Positions 1-7,019 of a stretch of 13,715 nt of DNA are shown in pieces (the first letter of the stretch is position 1; each line of letters starts with the position of its first letter). The DNA comes from an uncultured Clostridia bacterium (GTDB lineage: Bacteria; Bacillota; Clostridia; Oscillospirales; Ruminococcaceae): the NCBI GenBank assembly GCA_947177695.1, contig CAMWVO010000020.1:1-13715 (forward strand), written 5' to 3'. A program made the position numbers and the translations under genes. The notes under the pieces were generated by a model that ran no database searches, was not told the DNA's origin, and saw only the letters and a list, made by a program, of their open reading frames with translations.

Positions 1-1008
1 GGCTACAAGCTTGTAGACACCGCCGAAAACAGGCTCGGACTTGGAGGTTATCATTCTCTCGCCCACGCCGAAGCTGTCTACCTTTGCGCCCTGAACGAGA
101 ATGTCGCGGATAATGTATTCGTCCAGCGAATTGGACGCAACTATCTTCACATCGGGGAAGCCCTCGTCATCCAGCATCTGTCTTGCACGCTTGGAAAGAT
201 AGGTTATATCGCCGCTGTCAATGCGGATACCCGCAGGCTTTTCGCCTCTTGCACGCATTTCCTTGAACACCGTTATTGCGTTGGGAACGCCCGATTTAAG
301 CACGTTGTAGGTGTCCACCAAAAGCGTAGTGCCGTTGGGGTAGCATTTTGCATATGCTCTGAAAGCTTCAAGCTCGCTGTCGAACATCTGTATCCAGGAG
401 TGAGCCATTGTGCCCAGCGCGGTAACGCCCATCTCCTTGTCGGAAATGGTGCAGGCAGTACCGCAGCAGCCTGCGATATAGGCGGCTCTCGCGCCGTAGA
501 TAGCTCCGTCGAAGCCCTGCGCGCGTCTCGAACCGAACTCCATAACGGGTCTGCCCTCGGCGGCGCGGACTATCCTGTTCGCCTTTGTAGCGATAAGGCT
601 TTGGTGATTGATGCATATGAGTACCATGGTCTCCACAAACTGCGCTTGAATGGCGGGTCCGCGGACAGTGACAACAGGCTCTCCGGGGAAAATTGGAGTA
701 CCCTCCGGTATCGCCCCCACATCGCAGCAGAAGCGGAAGTTCCGCAGGTACTCCAAAAATTGCTCGCTGAAAATGCCCTTTGCACGCAGGTACTCAATAT
801 CATCGTCGTCGAAGCTGAGATTGTTCATGTAGTCTATCATCTGGTCGAGACCGCACATTATTGCAAAGCCGCCCTCATCGGGAACGCTTCTGAAAAACAT
901 ATCGAAATAAGATATCATCTCGCCCATGCCGTTCTCGAAATAGCCGTTAGCCATTGTCAGCTCGTAGAAATCGGTGAGCAGTGTAAGATTTCTTGCAGTT
1001 TTATTCAT
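1..1008 (-). CDS. pncB: Nicotinate phosphoribosyltransferase, C-terminus cut by window edge
   Basis: Converts nicotinate plus PRPP (with ATP) to nicotinate mononucleotide, the entry step of the Preiss-Handler NAD salvage route; cytosolic. Translating the minus strand from the ATG at 1008 gives 336 residues open to the window edge; family members are usually about 400-500 residues, so the C-terminal part is missing here only because of the window. Family motifs seen: YELTMANGYF (15-24), EFGSRRAQG (157-165), GTMAHSW (199-205, with the conserved His203 that is phosphorylated in the family), IDSGD (263-267), ASNSLDE (291-297) and FGVGE (313-317). An AAGGA lies about 10 bases before the ATG. The gene begins 16 bases after the nicotinamidase stop, so the two are almost certainly one operon whose products act in sequence. 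The plus-strand frame through this region (400-1032) is a shadow. Confidence 0.96.
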   Translation of the reverse strand, partial: MNKTARNLTLLTDFYELTMANGYFENGMGEMISYFDMFFRSVPDEGGFAIMCGLDQMIDYMNNLSFDDDDIEYLRAKGIFSEQFLEYLRNFRFCCDVGAIPEGTPIFPGEPVVTVRGPAIQAQFVETMVLICINHQSLIATKANRIVRAAEGRPVMEFGSRRAQGFDGAIYGARAAYIAGCCGTACTISDKEMGVTALGTMAHSWIQMFDSELEAFRAYAKCYPNGTTLLVDTYNVLKSGVPNAITVFKEMRARGEKPAGIRIDSGDITYLSKRARQMLDDEGFPDVKIVASNSLDEYIIRDILVQGAKVDSFGVGERMITSKSEPVFGGVYKLVA

Positions 1009-1024
1009 AGCAAACACGTCCTTG

Positions 1025-1693
1025 TCATATAATTTCGGAAACGAATTTTATGCCGCTGTCCTTCATTATCTTGTAGGCGGCTATGTTCATAAAGTCCGCG
1101 TTGTGGTCGGGACTGTCATAGGTCTCCACGCAGTTCAGCGGAATAATTATCTCGGACGTTCTGTCCTGCGCCGTAAACCATGTTTTAAGGGTAAGGCAAA
1201 GCTGCATAACGCATATGTCGGTGCAGTCCCCCACTACGACAAAGGTGTTTACCTTGGGATTGCGCACAAGCTCGTGCATGAAGTCCTTTTCGTGAAATCC
1301 GTTTGTGGAATTTTTCTTTATCAGAAAGTATCCTCCCACCGCTTTCAGTTCGTCCACAAGCTCGCTTTCGCTCGTTCCGTCAATACAATGCGGCGGAAAG
1401 GACGCAAACTCCGCGCAGTTTTCGCTGTGGCAGTCCGCAAGCGCTGCGATTGGGATACCCGCGCCCTTGCATTTTTCCATAAGGCTTGCAACATTCGGGA
1501 TTATACCCTCGATAATGGGCGACGACATCGCTCCCTCGCGGATAAATCCGTTTACAACATCGACCGCGATCAATGCCGTTTTTTCGGGGACAAGCTCTGA
1601 AAAGTCCATTGAAGAAAGCCCTTTGATCTCGGATATCAGTCCGCACACAGTTTCCCTGCACGTATCGGGGGTTTGGGTGGAAAATTTTCTCAT
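1025..1693 (-). CDS. pncA: Nicotinamidase (isochorismatase-family cysteine hydrolase)
   Basis: Predicted to hydrolyse nicotinamide to nicotinate and ammonia, feeding the next gene. 222 residues. The expected Asp-Lys-Cys triad is visible: Asp45 in AVDVVNGF, Lys126 or Lys127 in IKKNSTNGF, and Cys161 in GDCTDICVMQ. Nicotinamidase metal ligands also fit: Asp87 and His89 in LADCHS, and His102 in FPPHCIDGT, which matches the PPHC segment of known nicotinamidases and argues against a generic isochorismatase. The N-terminal 35 or so residues extend beyond the usual start of the fold. The ATG at 1693 has AAAGGAG about 10 bases upstream. A near-consensus promoter lies at 1765-1793. The operon partner is pncB, 16 bases downstream. 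Substrate assignment combines motif and operon evidence and is fairly secure. Confidence 0.9.
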   Translation of the reverse strand: MRKFSTQTPDTCRETVCGLISEIKGLSSMDFSELVPEKTALIAVDVVNGFIREGAMSSPIIEGIIPNVASLMEKCKGAGIPIAALADCHSENCAEFASFPPHCIDGTSESELVDELKAVGGYFLIKKNSTNGFHEKDFMHELVRNPKVNTFVVVGDCTDICVMQLCLTLKTWFTAQDRTSEIIIPLNCVETYDSPDHNADFMNIAAYKIMKDSGIKFVSEII

Positions 1694-1764
1694 ACTGACC
1701 GCGCTCCTTTTTCATTAATTTGTGACAACAACACATCATAGCAGATTTCGGAATATATACTTAC

Positions 1765-1793
1765 ATTATATAGCAAAATCCCTATCATTTCAA
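1765..1793 (-). promoter_or_regulatory. Sigma-A promoter of pncA-pncB
   Basis: On the minus strand TTGAAA (1793-1788) is followed after exactly 17 bases by TATAAT (1770-1765), 5/6 and 6/6 matches to consensus. Transcription should start near 1758, leaving a leader of about 65 bases before the ATG at 1693. No terminator or riboswitch-like fold was recognised in the leader. Confidence 0.8.
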
Positions 1794-1811
1794 TATATTT
1801 TTTTAAAATGA

Positions 1812-1840
1812 TTGCATTTTACCGTAAAATATTTTATAAT
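1812..1840 (+). promoter_or_regulatory. Sigma-A promoter of the CapA-like gene
   Basis: TTGCAT (1812-1817) and TATAAT (1835-1840) are separated by exactly 17 bases. The predicted start is near 1847, with a leader of about 59 bases before the ATG at 1906. The promoter diverges from the pncA promoter; the two -35 elements are about 18 bases apart. A perfect palindrome fills most of the spacer (see 1816-1830). Confidence 0.75.
1816..1830. promoter_or_regulatory. Operator-like palindrome inside the CapA promoter
   Basis: ATTTTAC-C-GTAAAAT is a perfect inverted repeat with 7-base arms around one central base. It overlaps the end of the -35 element and occupies the spacer up to five bases before the -10, a classic position for a repressor that blocks RNA polymerase. 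No known operator consensus was matched with confidence. The AT-rich setting raises the chance of coincidence. Confidence 0.5.
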
Positions 1841-1858
1841 GTTATTGACAAATATGTG

Positions 1859-1905
1859 AAAGGAGCTGTACTTTTTCCCTCTTTTGGTTAAAGTATTGAC
1901 AATAT
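1859..1905 (+). promoter_or_regulatory. Split ribosome binding site of the CapA-like gene
   Basis: The only Shine-Dalgarno sequence upstream of the CapA start is AAAGGAG at 1859-1865, 40 bases before the ATG at 1906, far beyond normal spacing. An in-frame TGA at 1897-1899 rules out a start further upstream. TACTTT (1869-1874) can pair with AAAGTA (1890-1895); folding this loop out brings the Shine-Dalgarno to about 11 bases from the ATG. The stem is short and AT-rich, so this is a proposal rather than a firm structure. Confidence 0.4.
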
Positions 1906-3180
1906 ATGAAGAAGTTAATCACTATAGTTATGACGGCGGCACTGCTGCTGTCGGGCTGTTCAAGGGTAAGCCACGAGATACCGCTGGAGGAAAACCTGTC
2001 GGCAGCGGAGGTCGTTTCCGAAACGAAAGCCTCTTCGGACGCCGTGACGGCAGTACCCTCGGAAACTGTGTCCCAAACGGAAACCACCACCGAAAAGCCC
2101 GTACCCGAATTTGCCACTGTAAGCGTTGTAGCCGTTGGGGATAACCTTATCCACTCCAGCATCTACAAGCAGGCTGCCGCACGGGACGGAAACGGCGGCT
2201 ATGACTTTGGCTACGCCTACAAAAACGTGGAAAATCTTATCCGCCGCGCAGATATGGCGATAATAAATCAGGAGACCCTTATCTGCAACGACCAGTTTGA
2301 ACCCTCCACATATCCGCGGTTCAACAGCCCCTCCGCTTTGGGAGATCATATGCTTGATATTGGCTTCGATGTGTTTACTATCGCGAACAACCACACTCTT
2401 GACAAGGACGAAGCGGGACTTATCGCCTGTCTTGACTACTGGGACAGCCGTGAAGCCGCCGTTGTCTGCGGAGCATACCGCAACGCTGAGGACAGGGCAA
2501 ATATCCGCACCGCCGAGTTTGACGGCATAACGTTCTCGTTCCTGTCCTACACCGAGTCACTGAACGGTCTCAGCCTGCCTGCGGGAAGCGAGCTTTCCAT
2601 AGGGGACGCTTACGATCTGGAGACTATGAAGTCCGAGATAGCGGCGGCGCGGGAAATCTCCGATGTGTGCGTTGTGGCTCTCCACTGGGGGGTTGAGGAT
2701 TCCGACATTATCAGCGACTATCAGCGCAGTACCGCGAAAATTCTTGCGGACGCGGGCGCGGATATCATTATCGGCAACCACCCTCACGTTCTCCGCGGTA
2801 TTGAGGAGATAACGTGCGAGGACGGTTCTACAGCCCTTTGCGCTTACTCTCTTGGGAACTTTATTTCCGCCCAGAGCGTGGGAAAAAATCTTATCGGCGG
2901 AGCGCTTAAATTTGACGTTTCAATACGCATTGACGAGGAAGCCGCAGAAGATCAGCAGCCCATTATCGGCAATATCGAGTTTGTACCCATAATCACCCAC
3001 TACGACGGGAATTATCACGACGTAAGGCTTTATCCCCTGTCGGACTACAGCCGTGAGCTTGCGGAGTCCCACGGAGTAAAAAGCATGAGCCGCTTCGGGT
3101 ACGACTATATTTTCGAGGTTCTGGAAAAAAATATCAGCGACAAGTATTTCGACCCAGACGATTACTATGTCAGCGAATAA
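1906..3180 (+). CDS. CapA-family (PGA_cap) metallophosphatase-like lipoprotein
   Basis: Secreted, membrane-anchored protein of the CapA/PgsA family, whose members assist synthesis or export of poly-gamma-glutamate and related surface polymers; many members have no proven substrate. 424 residues: signal peptide 1-17, lipobox LSGC with lipidated Cys18, a Ser/Thr/Glu-rich linker to about residue 68, then the calcineurin-like metallophosphoesterase fold. Motifs: VAVGDNLIH (76-83), NQETL (121-125), NNHTLD (161-166), LHWGVE (259-264), GNHPHVLRG (290-298) and YSLGNF (314-319), all typical of the family. The lipoprotein signal and an in-frame stop at 1897 fix the ATG at 1906, although the Shine-Dalgarno is 40 bases away. 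It has its own promoter and is followed by a hairpin terminator, so it is probably monocistronic. No capB/capC polymer synthases are nearby, so a role in gamma-glutamate capsule is not supported. Confidence 0.9.
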   Translation: MKKLITIVMTAALLLSGCSRVSHEIPLEENLSAAEVVSETKASSDAVTAVPSETVSQTETTTEKPVPEFATVSVVAVGDNLIHSSIYKQAAARDGNGGYDFGYAYKNVENLIRRADMAIINQETLICNDQFEPSTYPRFNSPSALGDHMLDIGFDVFTIANNHTLDKDEAGLIACLDYWDSREAAVVCGAYRNAEDRANIRTAEFDGITFSFLSYTESLNGLSLPAGSELSIGDAYDLETMKSEIAAAREISDVCVVALHWGVEDSDIISDYQRSTAKILADAGADIIIGNHPHVLRGIEEITCEDGSTALCAYSLGNFISAQSVGKNLIGGALKFDVSIRIDEEAAEDQQPIIGNIEFVPIITHYDGNYHDVRLYPLSDYSRELAESHGVKSMSRFGYDYIFEVLEKNISDKYFDPDDYYVSE

Positions 3181-3202
3181 TTACAATTTGGTATAAATAC
3201 TC

Positions 3203-3227
3203 AAAACCCCTTGAAAAGCGGTTTTTT
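3203..3227 (+). terminator. Terminator after the CapA-like gene
   Basis: AAAACC (3203-3208) pairs with GGTTTT (3220-3225), and CTT with AAG inside, with one C-C mismatch and a 3-base loop; a run of six T follows (3222-3227). It lies 23 bases after the CapA stop. It is moderately stable and overlaps the -35 of the next promoter. Confidence 0.55.
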
Positions 3228-3239
3228 ATAATGTATAAT
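3211..3239 (+). promoter_or_regulatory. Sigma-A promoter of the rodA-methyltransferase-galK run
   Basis: TTGAAA (3211-3216), 17-base spacer, TATAAT (3234-3239). Predicted start is near 3246, giving a leader of about 47 bases. The -35 hexamer lies within the hairpin of the upstream terminator. The start near 3246 excludes the possible TTG start at 3242 and supports the ATG at 3293. Confidence 0.75.
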
Positions 3240-3292
3240 ATTTGGTAGACAACGTGAAGCCGGCTTTAATCGGCGGCAGGAAAGGAATTTCA

Positions 3293-4456
3293 ATGATAAA
3301 AACCGTTTTAGGGGCATTGCTCCAGTACTTCCGAAAGCTTGACAAGCCGCTGTTTATCGCGGTCTGCGGCGTGTCCATGTTTTCGGTGACGCTTATGTAC
3401 TCACTGGTACAAAATGGAATAGTAAGCCTCCAGCATCACGGGCAGATGTATAAGCTGCAATTTATCTGCTTATGCGCGGGGGCAGTTGCCGCGCTGATCA
3501 TGTCAGCGATGGATTACCATAAATTTATAAAGCTGTGGTTTCTGTACGTCCCTGCTGCCGTGGGACTTACCATGCTTACATTTACATCGCTTGGCTACAG
3601 ACCAAACGAGGGCGCGGACGATATAGGATGGATAAAATTCGGTCCCACAACGCTTCAGCCCTCGGAAGTTCTCAAAATAGCCTTTATAATGTCCTTTGCC
3701 CTGCACCTGTCAAAGGTGGGGGACAAGATCAACCATATAGGTCATGTGATAATGCTGTGCCTGCACGGAGCTGTCCCCACGCTTATAGTTGTGGCTCAGG
3801 GCGATGACGGAACGGCTTTGGTGTTCTTTTTCATGTTCGTCTGCATGATGTTCGCGGCTGGAATTTCGTGGAAGTACATACTTCCCTGCCTTATCGCCGC
3901 GCCTGTGGCAATATGGGTGCTGTGGGATAAGATAATGCTCCCGCACCAAAAAATGCGGTTCTTAGTCCTGTTTCAGGAAGATCCCATGAACGACCCGGAA
4001 TTTGCCGCCATCGCCTATCAGCAGTACTGGGGCAAGCTTGCGCTGGGTTCTGGACAGCTTTTCGGCAAGGGTCTTTTCGCTGACGAATACGTCGCCGTAC
4101 CCTATGTCCAGAACGACTTTATATTCACCTATGTGGGACAGTGCTTCGGCTTTCTTGGGTGCATTGCGCTTTTGGCGGTGCTGTCGTTTATATGTCTGAA
4201 AATCGTTATCGACAGCAGGATAGCAAAGGACGACTTAGGAAAATTCATGTGCATAGGCGTGTTTTCAATGGTGTTTATCCACTGCATTCTCAATTTAGGC
4301 ATGGTACTGGGAGTAATGCCTGTTATCGGCGTACCCCTGCCTTTTGTAAGTCAGGGCGGTACAAGCATGGCGAGTATGTTCGTGTGCATCGGACTTGTCA
4401 TGAGCGTGTACTCCCATTCGGAGAAAAATTACCGTCTTTTCTATGACGCTAACTGA
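3293..4456 (+). CDS. rodA: SEDS-family peptidoglycan glycosyltransferase, RodA/FtsW-like
   Basis: Polytopic membrane protein that polymerises lipid II into glycan strands for elongation or division. 387 residues with about ten hydrophobic segments. Family landmarks: GWIKFGPTTLQPSEVLKIA (112-130), QGDDGTAL (169-176), LGSGQLFGKGL (251-261), the extracytoplasmic NDFIFTYVGQCFGFLG segment (274-289) whose Asp275 corresponds to the catalytic Asp of RodA/FtsW, and GVPLPFVSQGGTSM (346-359). The usual Glu-Glu after the Asp segment is Gln-Cys here. The ATG at 3293 has AAAGGA six bases upstream; an in-frame TTG at 3242 would sit at the transcription start and is rejected. No class B PBP partner is in the window, so RodA versus FtsW versus a sporulation SpoVE role cannot be settled. 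First gene of a run with a methyltransferase (40-base gap) and galactokinase. Confidence 0.92.
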   Translation: MIKTVLGALLQYFRKLDKPLFIAVCGVSMFSVTLMYSLVQNGIVSLQHHGQMYKLQFICLCAGAVAALIMSAMDYHKFIKLWFLYVPAAVGLTMLTFTSLGYRPNEGADDIGWIKFGPTTLQPSEVLKIAFIMSFALHLSKVGDKINHIGHVIMLCLHGAVPTLIVVAQGDDGTALVFFFMFVCMMFAAGISWKYILPCLIAAPVAIWVLWDKIMLPHQKMRFLVLFQEDPMNDPEFAAIAYQQYWGKLALGSGQLFGKGLFADEYVAVPYVQNDFIFTYVGQCFGFLGCIALLAVLSFICLKIVIDSRIAKDDLGKFMCIGVFSMVFIHCILNLGMVLGVMPVIGVPLPFVSQGGTSMASMFVCIGLVMSVYSHSEKNYRLFYDAN

Positions 4457-4496
4457 GCGGATGGGAAATTCCGCAAACAGAAAGGAAATGTCATAA

Positions 4497-5162
4497 ATGA
4501 ATAATACTTCGGCTTTTGCCGCAAGCGACTATGACATGGAGATAATCCGCACGGTTCCGTTTTACAGCGAGCTGTACAGACAAATTGCAGAAACGGCAAA
4601 AGCTTTCGGAAATAAGCCTCTGTCATGGCTCGATATCGGCTGCGGCACGGGAAAAACCGCGGAAGCCGTGCTTGGGAAGATACCGCTTGAAAGATTTGTT
4701 TTTGCGGACATTTCCGAGGAAATGATCGGGATTTCAAAAAGCCGTTTCCGGTTTCCCGAAGCGGAATTTATAGTTTCCGATATTTCCGGTTTAAGCTTCT
4801 GCGGGGAGTTTGACGTTGTTACCGCTGTACTGGTAGGTCACTACCTGAAAATTCCCGAAAGAAAAGCCGCTTTGGAAAATTGCTTCCGCGCTCTGAAAAA
4901 GGGCGGGATACTTATTACTGCGGAAAATTTCGCACCGTCGGGAACTGTTCTCGAAAAGCTGTATCTCAAACGCTGGGAAAGCTTTCAGCTTGAACAGGGA
5001 AAAACTCCAGAAGCCTGCCGCAGACATCTGGAAAGATACGGCAAAAGCTATTTCCCCATAACAATTTCAGAAAGCCTTGACCTGCTTCGCGGGTGCGGCT
5101 TTGCGGAATCGGAAGTATTTGCGCTGTCCTGCTGTCAGGCTGCTTTTATTGCTGTAAAATAA
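4497..5162 (+). CDS. Class I SAM-dependent methyltransferase, CmoA-like
   Basis: Cytosolic methyltransferase of unknown substrate. 221 residues. The Rossmann signature LDIGCGTGK is at 45-53, the acidic residue that binds SAM ribose is Asp71 in FADIS, a motif-III-type acidic residue is Asp95 in SDIS, the post-II segment is FDVVTAVLVGHYL (105-117), and KKGGILI (134-140) ends the core. The general layout, including an N-terminal PFYSELYRQIA stretch and a C-terminal GFAESEV...AFIAVK ending, recalls CmoA (the carboxy-SAM synthase used for tRNA wobble uridine), but I cannot confirm CmoA active-site residues and no CmoB is present. AAAGGA precedes the ATG by about 10 bases. The gap to galK is 20 bases, so co-transcription with it is likely. 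Confidence 0.85.
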   Translation: MNNTSAFAASDYDMEIIRTVPFYSELYRQIAETAKAFGNKPLSWLDIGCGTGKTAEAVLGKIPLERFVFADISEEMIGISKSRFRFPEAEFIVSDISGLSFCGEFDVVTAVLVGHYLKIPERKAALENCFRALKKGGILITAENFAPSGTVLEKLYLKRWESFQLEQGKTPEACRRHLERYGKSYFPITISESLDLLRGCGFAESEVFALSCCQAAFIAVK

Positions 5163-5182
5163 ATCCAAAAGGAGATTTTTAG

Positions 5183-6427
5183 ATGAAAAATATTGACGCC
5201 ACACTTGAAAAGCTGTACGGAAAAAACACCCTGACCGCCCAGAGGGAACGCTACCAGAATGCCGAAAAGGCTTTTGAGGAACTGTTCGGGGACGCGGCTA
5301 ACGCCATGATCTTCTCCGCTTCGGGACGTACCGAGATCGGCGGAAACCACACCGACCACAACCGCGGAAAAGTCCTTGCGGCGGCGGTAAGCCTTGACGT
5401 TATCGCTTTCGTTGTTCCCACCGACGACGGCGTTATCACCGTGAAATCCGAGGGCTTCCCGCAGGACGTTGTGGATACCGCAGATCTGTCCGTACATGAC
5501 GGGGACAAAAACACCTCCGCGGCTCTGATACGGGGCGTTGCGGACGGCATGAGCCGCAGCGGCTGCGCGGTTGGCGGCTTCAAGGCATACACCACGTCAA
5601 GCGTGCTGAAAGGAAGCGGAATTTCCTCATCGGCGGCGTTTGAGGTACTTATCGGAACTATTCTTTCCCACCTCTATAACGGCGGAAACGTGAGCGCGGT
5701 CAAAATTGCACAGATCGCACAGTACGCCGAAAACGTACATTTCGGCAAGCCAAGCGGTCTTATGGATCAGATGGCGTCCTCGGTGGGCGGCTTTATCGAG
5801 ATAGATTTTGAAAGTCCCGAAAATCCCGTTATCCGCTCCATTGACTACGATTTTGCCGCAAGCGGACACAGTCTCTGCATTGTGGACACAAAGGGAAACC
5901 ACGCCGACCTTACCCCCGAATACGCGGCTATCCCCAAGGAAATGAAGTCGGTGGCGGAATTTTTCGGCAAGTCTGAGCTGCGCGATATTACTCCCGAACA
6001 GCTTTGGGAGAACATGGAAGCTGTCCGCCAAAGCTGCGGAGACAGAGCCGTTTCCCGCGCGCTGCACTTCTGGGACGAGAACGAAAGAGTTGACCGTGAG
6101 GCTTCCGCGCTTGACAGCGGTGATTTCAAGACGTTCCTGCATGAAGTTACAGCCAGCGGAAACAGTTCCTTTAAGTATCTGCAGAACATTTTCGCCGTTT
6201 CCGATCCCCGCGGACAGGGCATGGTTCTGGGACTTTACAACGCGGAAAAGCTTCTGGACGGCAGGGGCGCGTGCCGCGTTCACGGCGGAGGATTTGCGGG
6301 CACTATTCAGGCGTTCGTCCCCAACGATATGCTGGACGGCTTCGTTTCGGGCATGGAAAAGCTTTTCGGCGCGGGAAGCTGCTACTGCCTGTATATCCGT
6401 CCTCTCGGCGGAACGAAAATATGCTGA
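5183..6427 (+). CDS. galK: Galactokinase-family GHMP kinase
   Basis: Predicted to phosphorylate galactose at C1 with ATP, the first Leloir step; cytosolic. 414 residues, near the usual 380-400. GHMP motifs: the sugar-binding signature GRTEIGGNHTDHN (48-60), the phosphate-binding loop LKGSGISSSAAFE (142-154), GKPSGLMDQMAS (188-199) with presumed catalytic base Asp195, and GGGFAG (368-373). In classical galactokinase the signature reads GEHTDY; here the Glu that contacts the sugar is Asn55 and Tyr is His59, while Arg49 and Asp58 are kept. The family is clear but the substrate may differ from galactose. AAAGGAG lies 8 bases before the ATG. It is the last gene of the run and is followed by a strong terminator. 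galE and galT are not in the window. Confidence 0.88.
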   Translation: MKNIDATLEKLYGKNTLTAQRERYQNAEKAFEELFGDAANAMIFSASGRTEIGGNHTDHNRGKVLAAAVSLDVIAFVVPTDDGVITVKSEGFPQDVVDTADLSVHDGDKNTSAALIRGVADGMSRSGCAVGGFKAYTTSSVLKGSGISSSAAFEVLIGTILSHLYNGGNVSAVKIAQIAQYAENVHFGKPSGLMDQMASSVGGFIEIDFESPENPVIRSIDYDFAASGHSLCIVDTKGNHADLTPEYAAIPKEMKSVAEFFGKSELRDITPEQLWENMEAVRQSCGDRAVSRALHFWDENERVDREASALDSGDFKTFLHEVTASGNSSFKYLQNIFAVSDPRGQGMVLGLYNAEKLLDGRGACRVHGGGFAGTIQAFVPNDMLDGFVSGMEKLFGAGSCYCLYIRPLGGTKIC

Positions 6428-6447
6428 AAAAATCCTGCTATATAACG

Positions 6448-6481
6448 AAAAACAGCAATACTTCGGTATTGCTGTTTTTTT
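6448..6481. terminator. Strong bidirectional terminator between galK and the cyclophilin gene
   Basis: A perfect 14-base-pair stem (6448-6461 with 6466-6479) around a TTCG tetraloop, flanked by an A run on the left and a T run on the right (6474-6481). It therefore acts as an intrinsic terminator on both strands: for galK on the plus strand and for the convergent cyclophilin gene, whose stop is at 6495, on the minus strand. Confidence 0.95.
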
Positions 6482-6494
6482 GCGGTATAGAAAA

Positions 6495-6968
6495 TTATTC
6501 CTCAATGTAGACCTTTTTCATCTTCTGTTCTTTAACGGGTCTGTCGCCGATATCTGTCTCGGTCGCGGCAATTTCGTCCACGACCTCAATGCCCTCGACA
6601 ACCTTGCCGAAAGCGGCGTACTCGCCGTCAAGATGGGGAGCGTCCTTGTGCATGATAAAGAACTGTGAGCCTGCGCTGTCCTTCATCATAGAGCGCGCCA
6701 TGGAGATAACTCCGCGGGTGTGCTTCAGGTCGTTCTTTACGCCGTTGGACGCAAACTCGCCCTTGATGTGATGTCCCGGACCGCCCATTCCCGTTCCGTC
6801 GGGACAGCCGCCCTGGATCATGAAGCCCGGTATAACGCGGTGGAAGATAAGTCCGTCGTAAAAGCCGTCCTTAACAAGCTTTTCAAAGTTTTCCACCGTT
6901 ATGGGAGCGACGTCGGGGTAAAGCTCCAGCTTGATCTTTTTGCCGTTTTCCATTTCAATGATAACCAT
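6495..6968 (-). CDS. Cyclophilin-type peptidyl-prolyl cis-trans isomerase
   Basis: Catalyses proline cis-trans isomerisation; cytosolic, as no signal peptide is seen. 157 residues from the ATG at 6968, close to the usual bacterial single-domain length. Motifs: APITVENF (21-28), FHRVIPGFMIQGG (42-54) with catalytic Arg44 and active-site Phe49 and Gln52, GSQFFI (100-105) and HLDGEYAAFGKV (112-123). The start at 6968 is chosen over an ATG six codons upstream because AAGGAG sits six bases before it. It lies 51 bases downstream of the lipoprotein gene on the same strand and may be read through from the cluster, or from its own promoter at 6988-7016. Likely housekeeping rather than part of the Ter-like system. 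Confidence 0.95.
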   Translation of the reverse strand: MVIIEMENGKKIKLELYPDVAPITVENFEKLVKDGFYDGLIFHRVIPGFMIQGGCPDGTGMGGPGHHIKGEFASNGVKNDLKHTRGVISMARSMMKDSAGSQFFIMHKDAPHLDGEYAAFGKVVEGIEVVDEIAATETDIGDRPVKEQKMKKVYIEE

Positions 6969-6987
6969 AAAAATCTCCTTAACCATT

Positions 6988-7016
6988 ATTATTTAAAACA
7001 GTTCAAAGACTGTTAA
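6988..7016 (-). promoter_or_regulatory. Possible promoter of the cyclophilin gene with inverted repeat
   Basis: Minus strand TTAACA (7016-7011), 17-base spacer, AATAAT (6993-6988), each 5/6 to consensus. An inverted repeat AACAGT-N6-ACTGTT (6997-7014) fills the spacer. It could instead be a weak terminator hairpin after the lipoprotein gene, but there is no good T run. Confidence 0.35.
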
Positions 7017-7019
7017 AAA

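Noticed and set aside
400..1032. Long plus-strand open frame of 210 codons
   Set aside because: It is antisense to the clear nicotinate phosphoribosyltransferase frame; its translation shows no family motif.
1721..1735. TGTG-N7-CACA inverted repeat in the pncA leader
   Set aside because: Arms of only four bases in a repetitive ACA-rich stretch; no known NAD-repressor consensus could be matched.
1884..2144. Out-of-frame 86-codon frame starting in the CapA leader
   Set aside because: It overlaps the CapA signal-peptide coding region in another frame, shows no motif, and is 18 bases from the nearest Shine-Dalgarno.
3242..3292. TTG start for RodA adding 17 residues
   Set aside because: It would begin before the predicted transcription start near 3246 and has no ribosome binding site; the ATG at 3293 has AAAGGA at good spacing.
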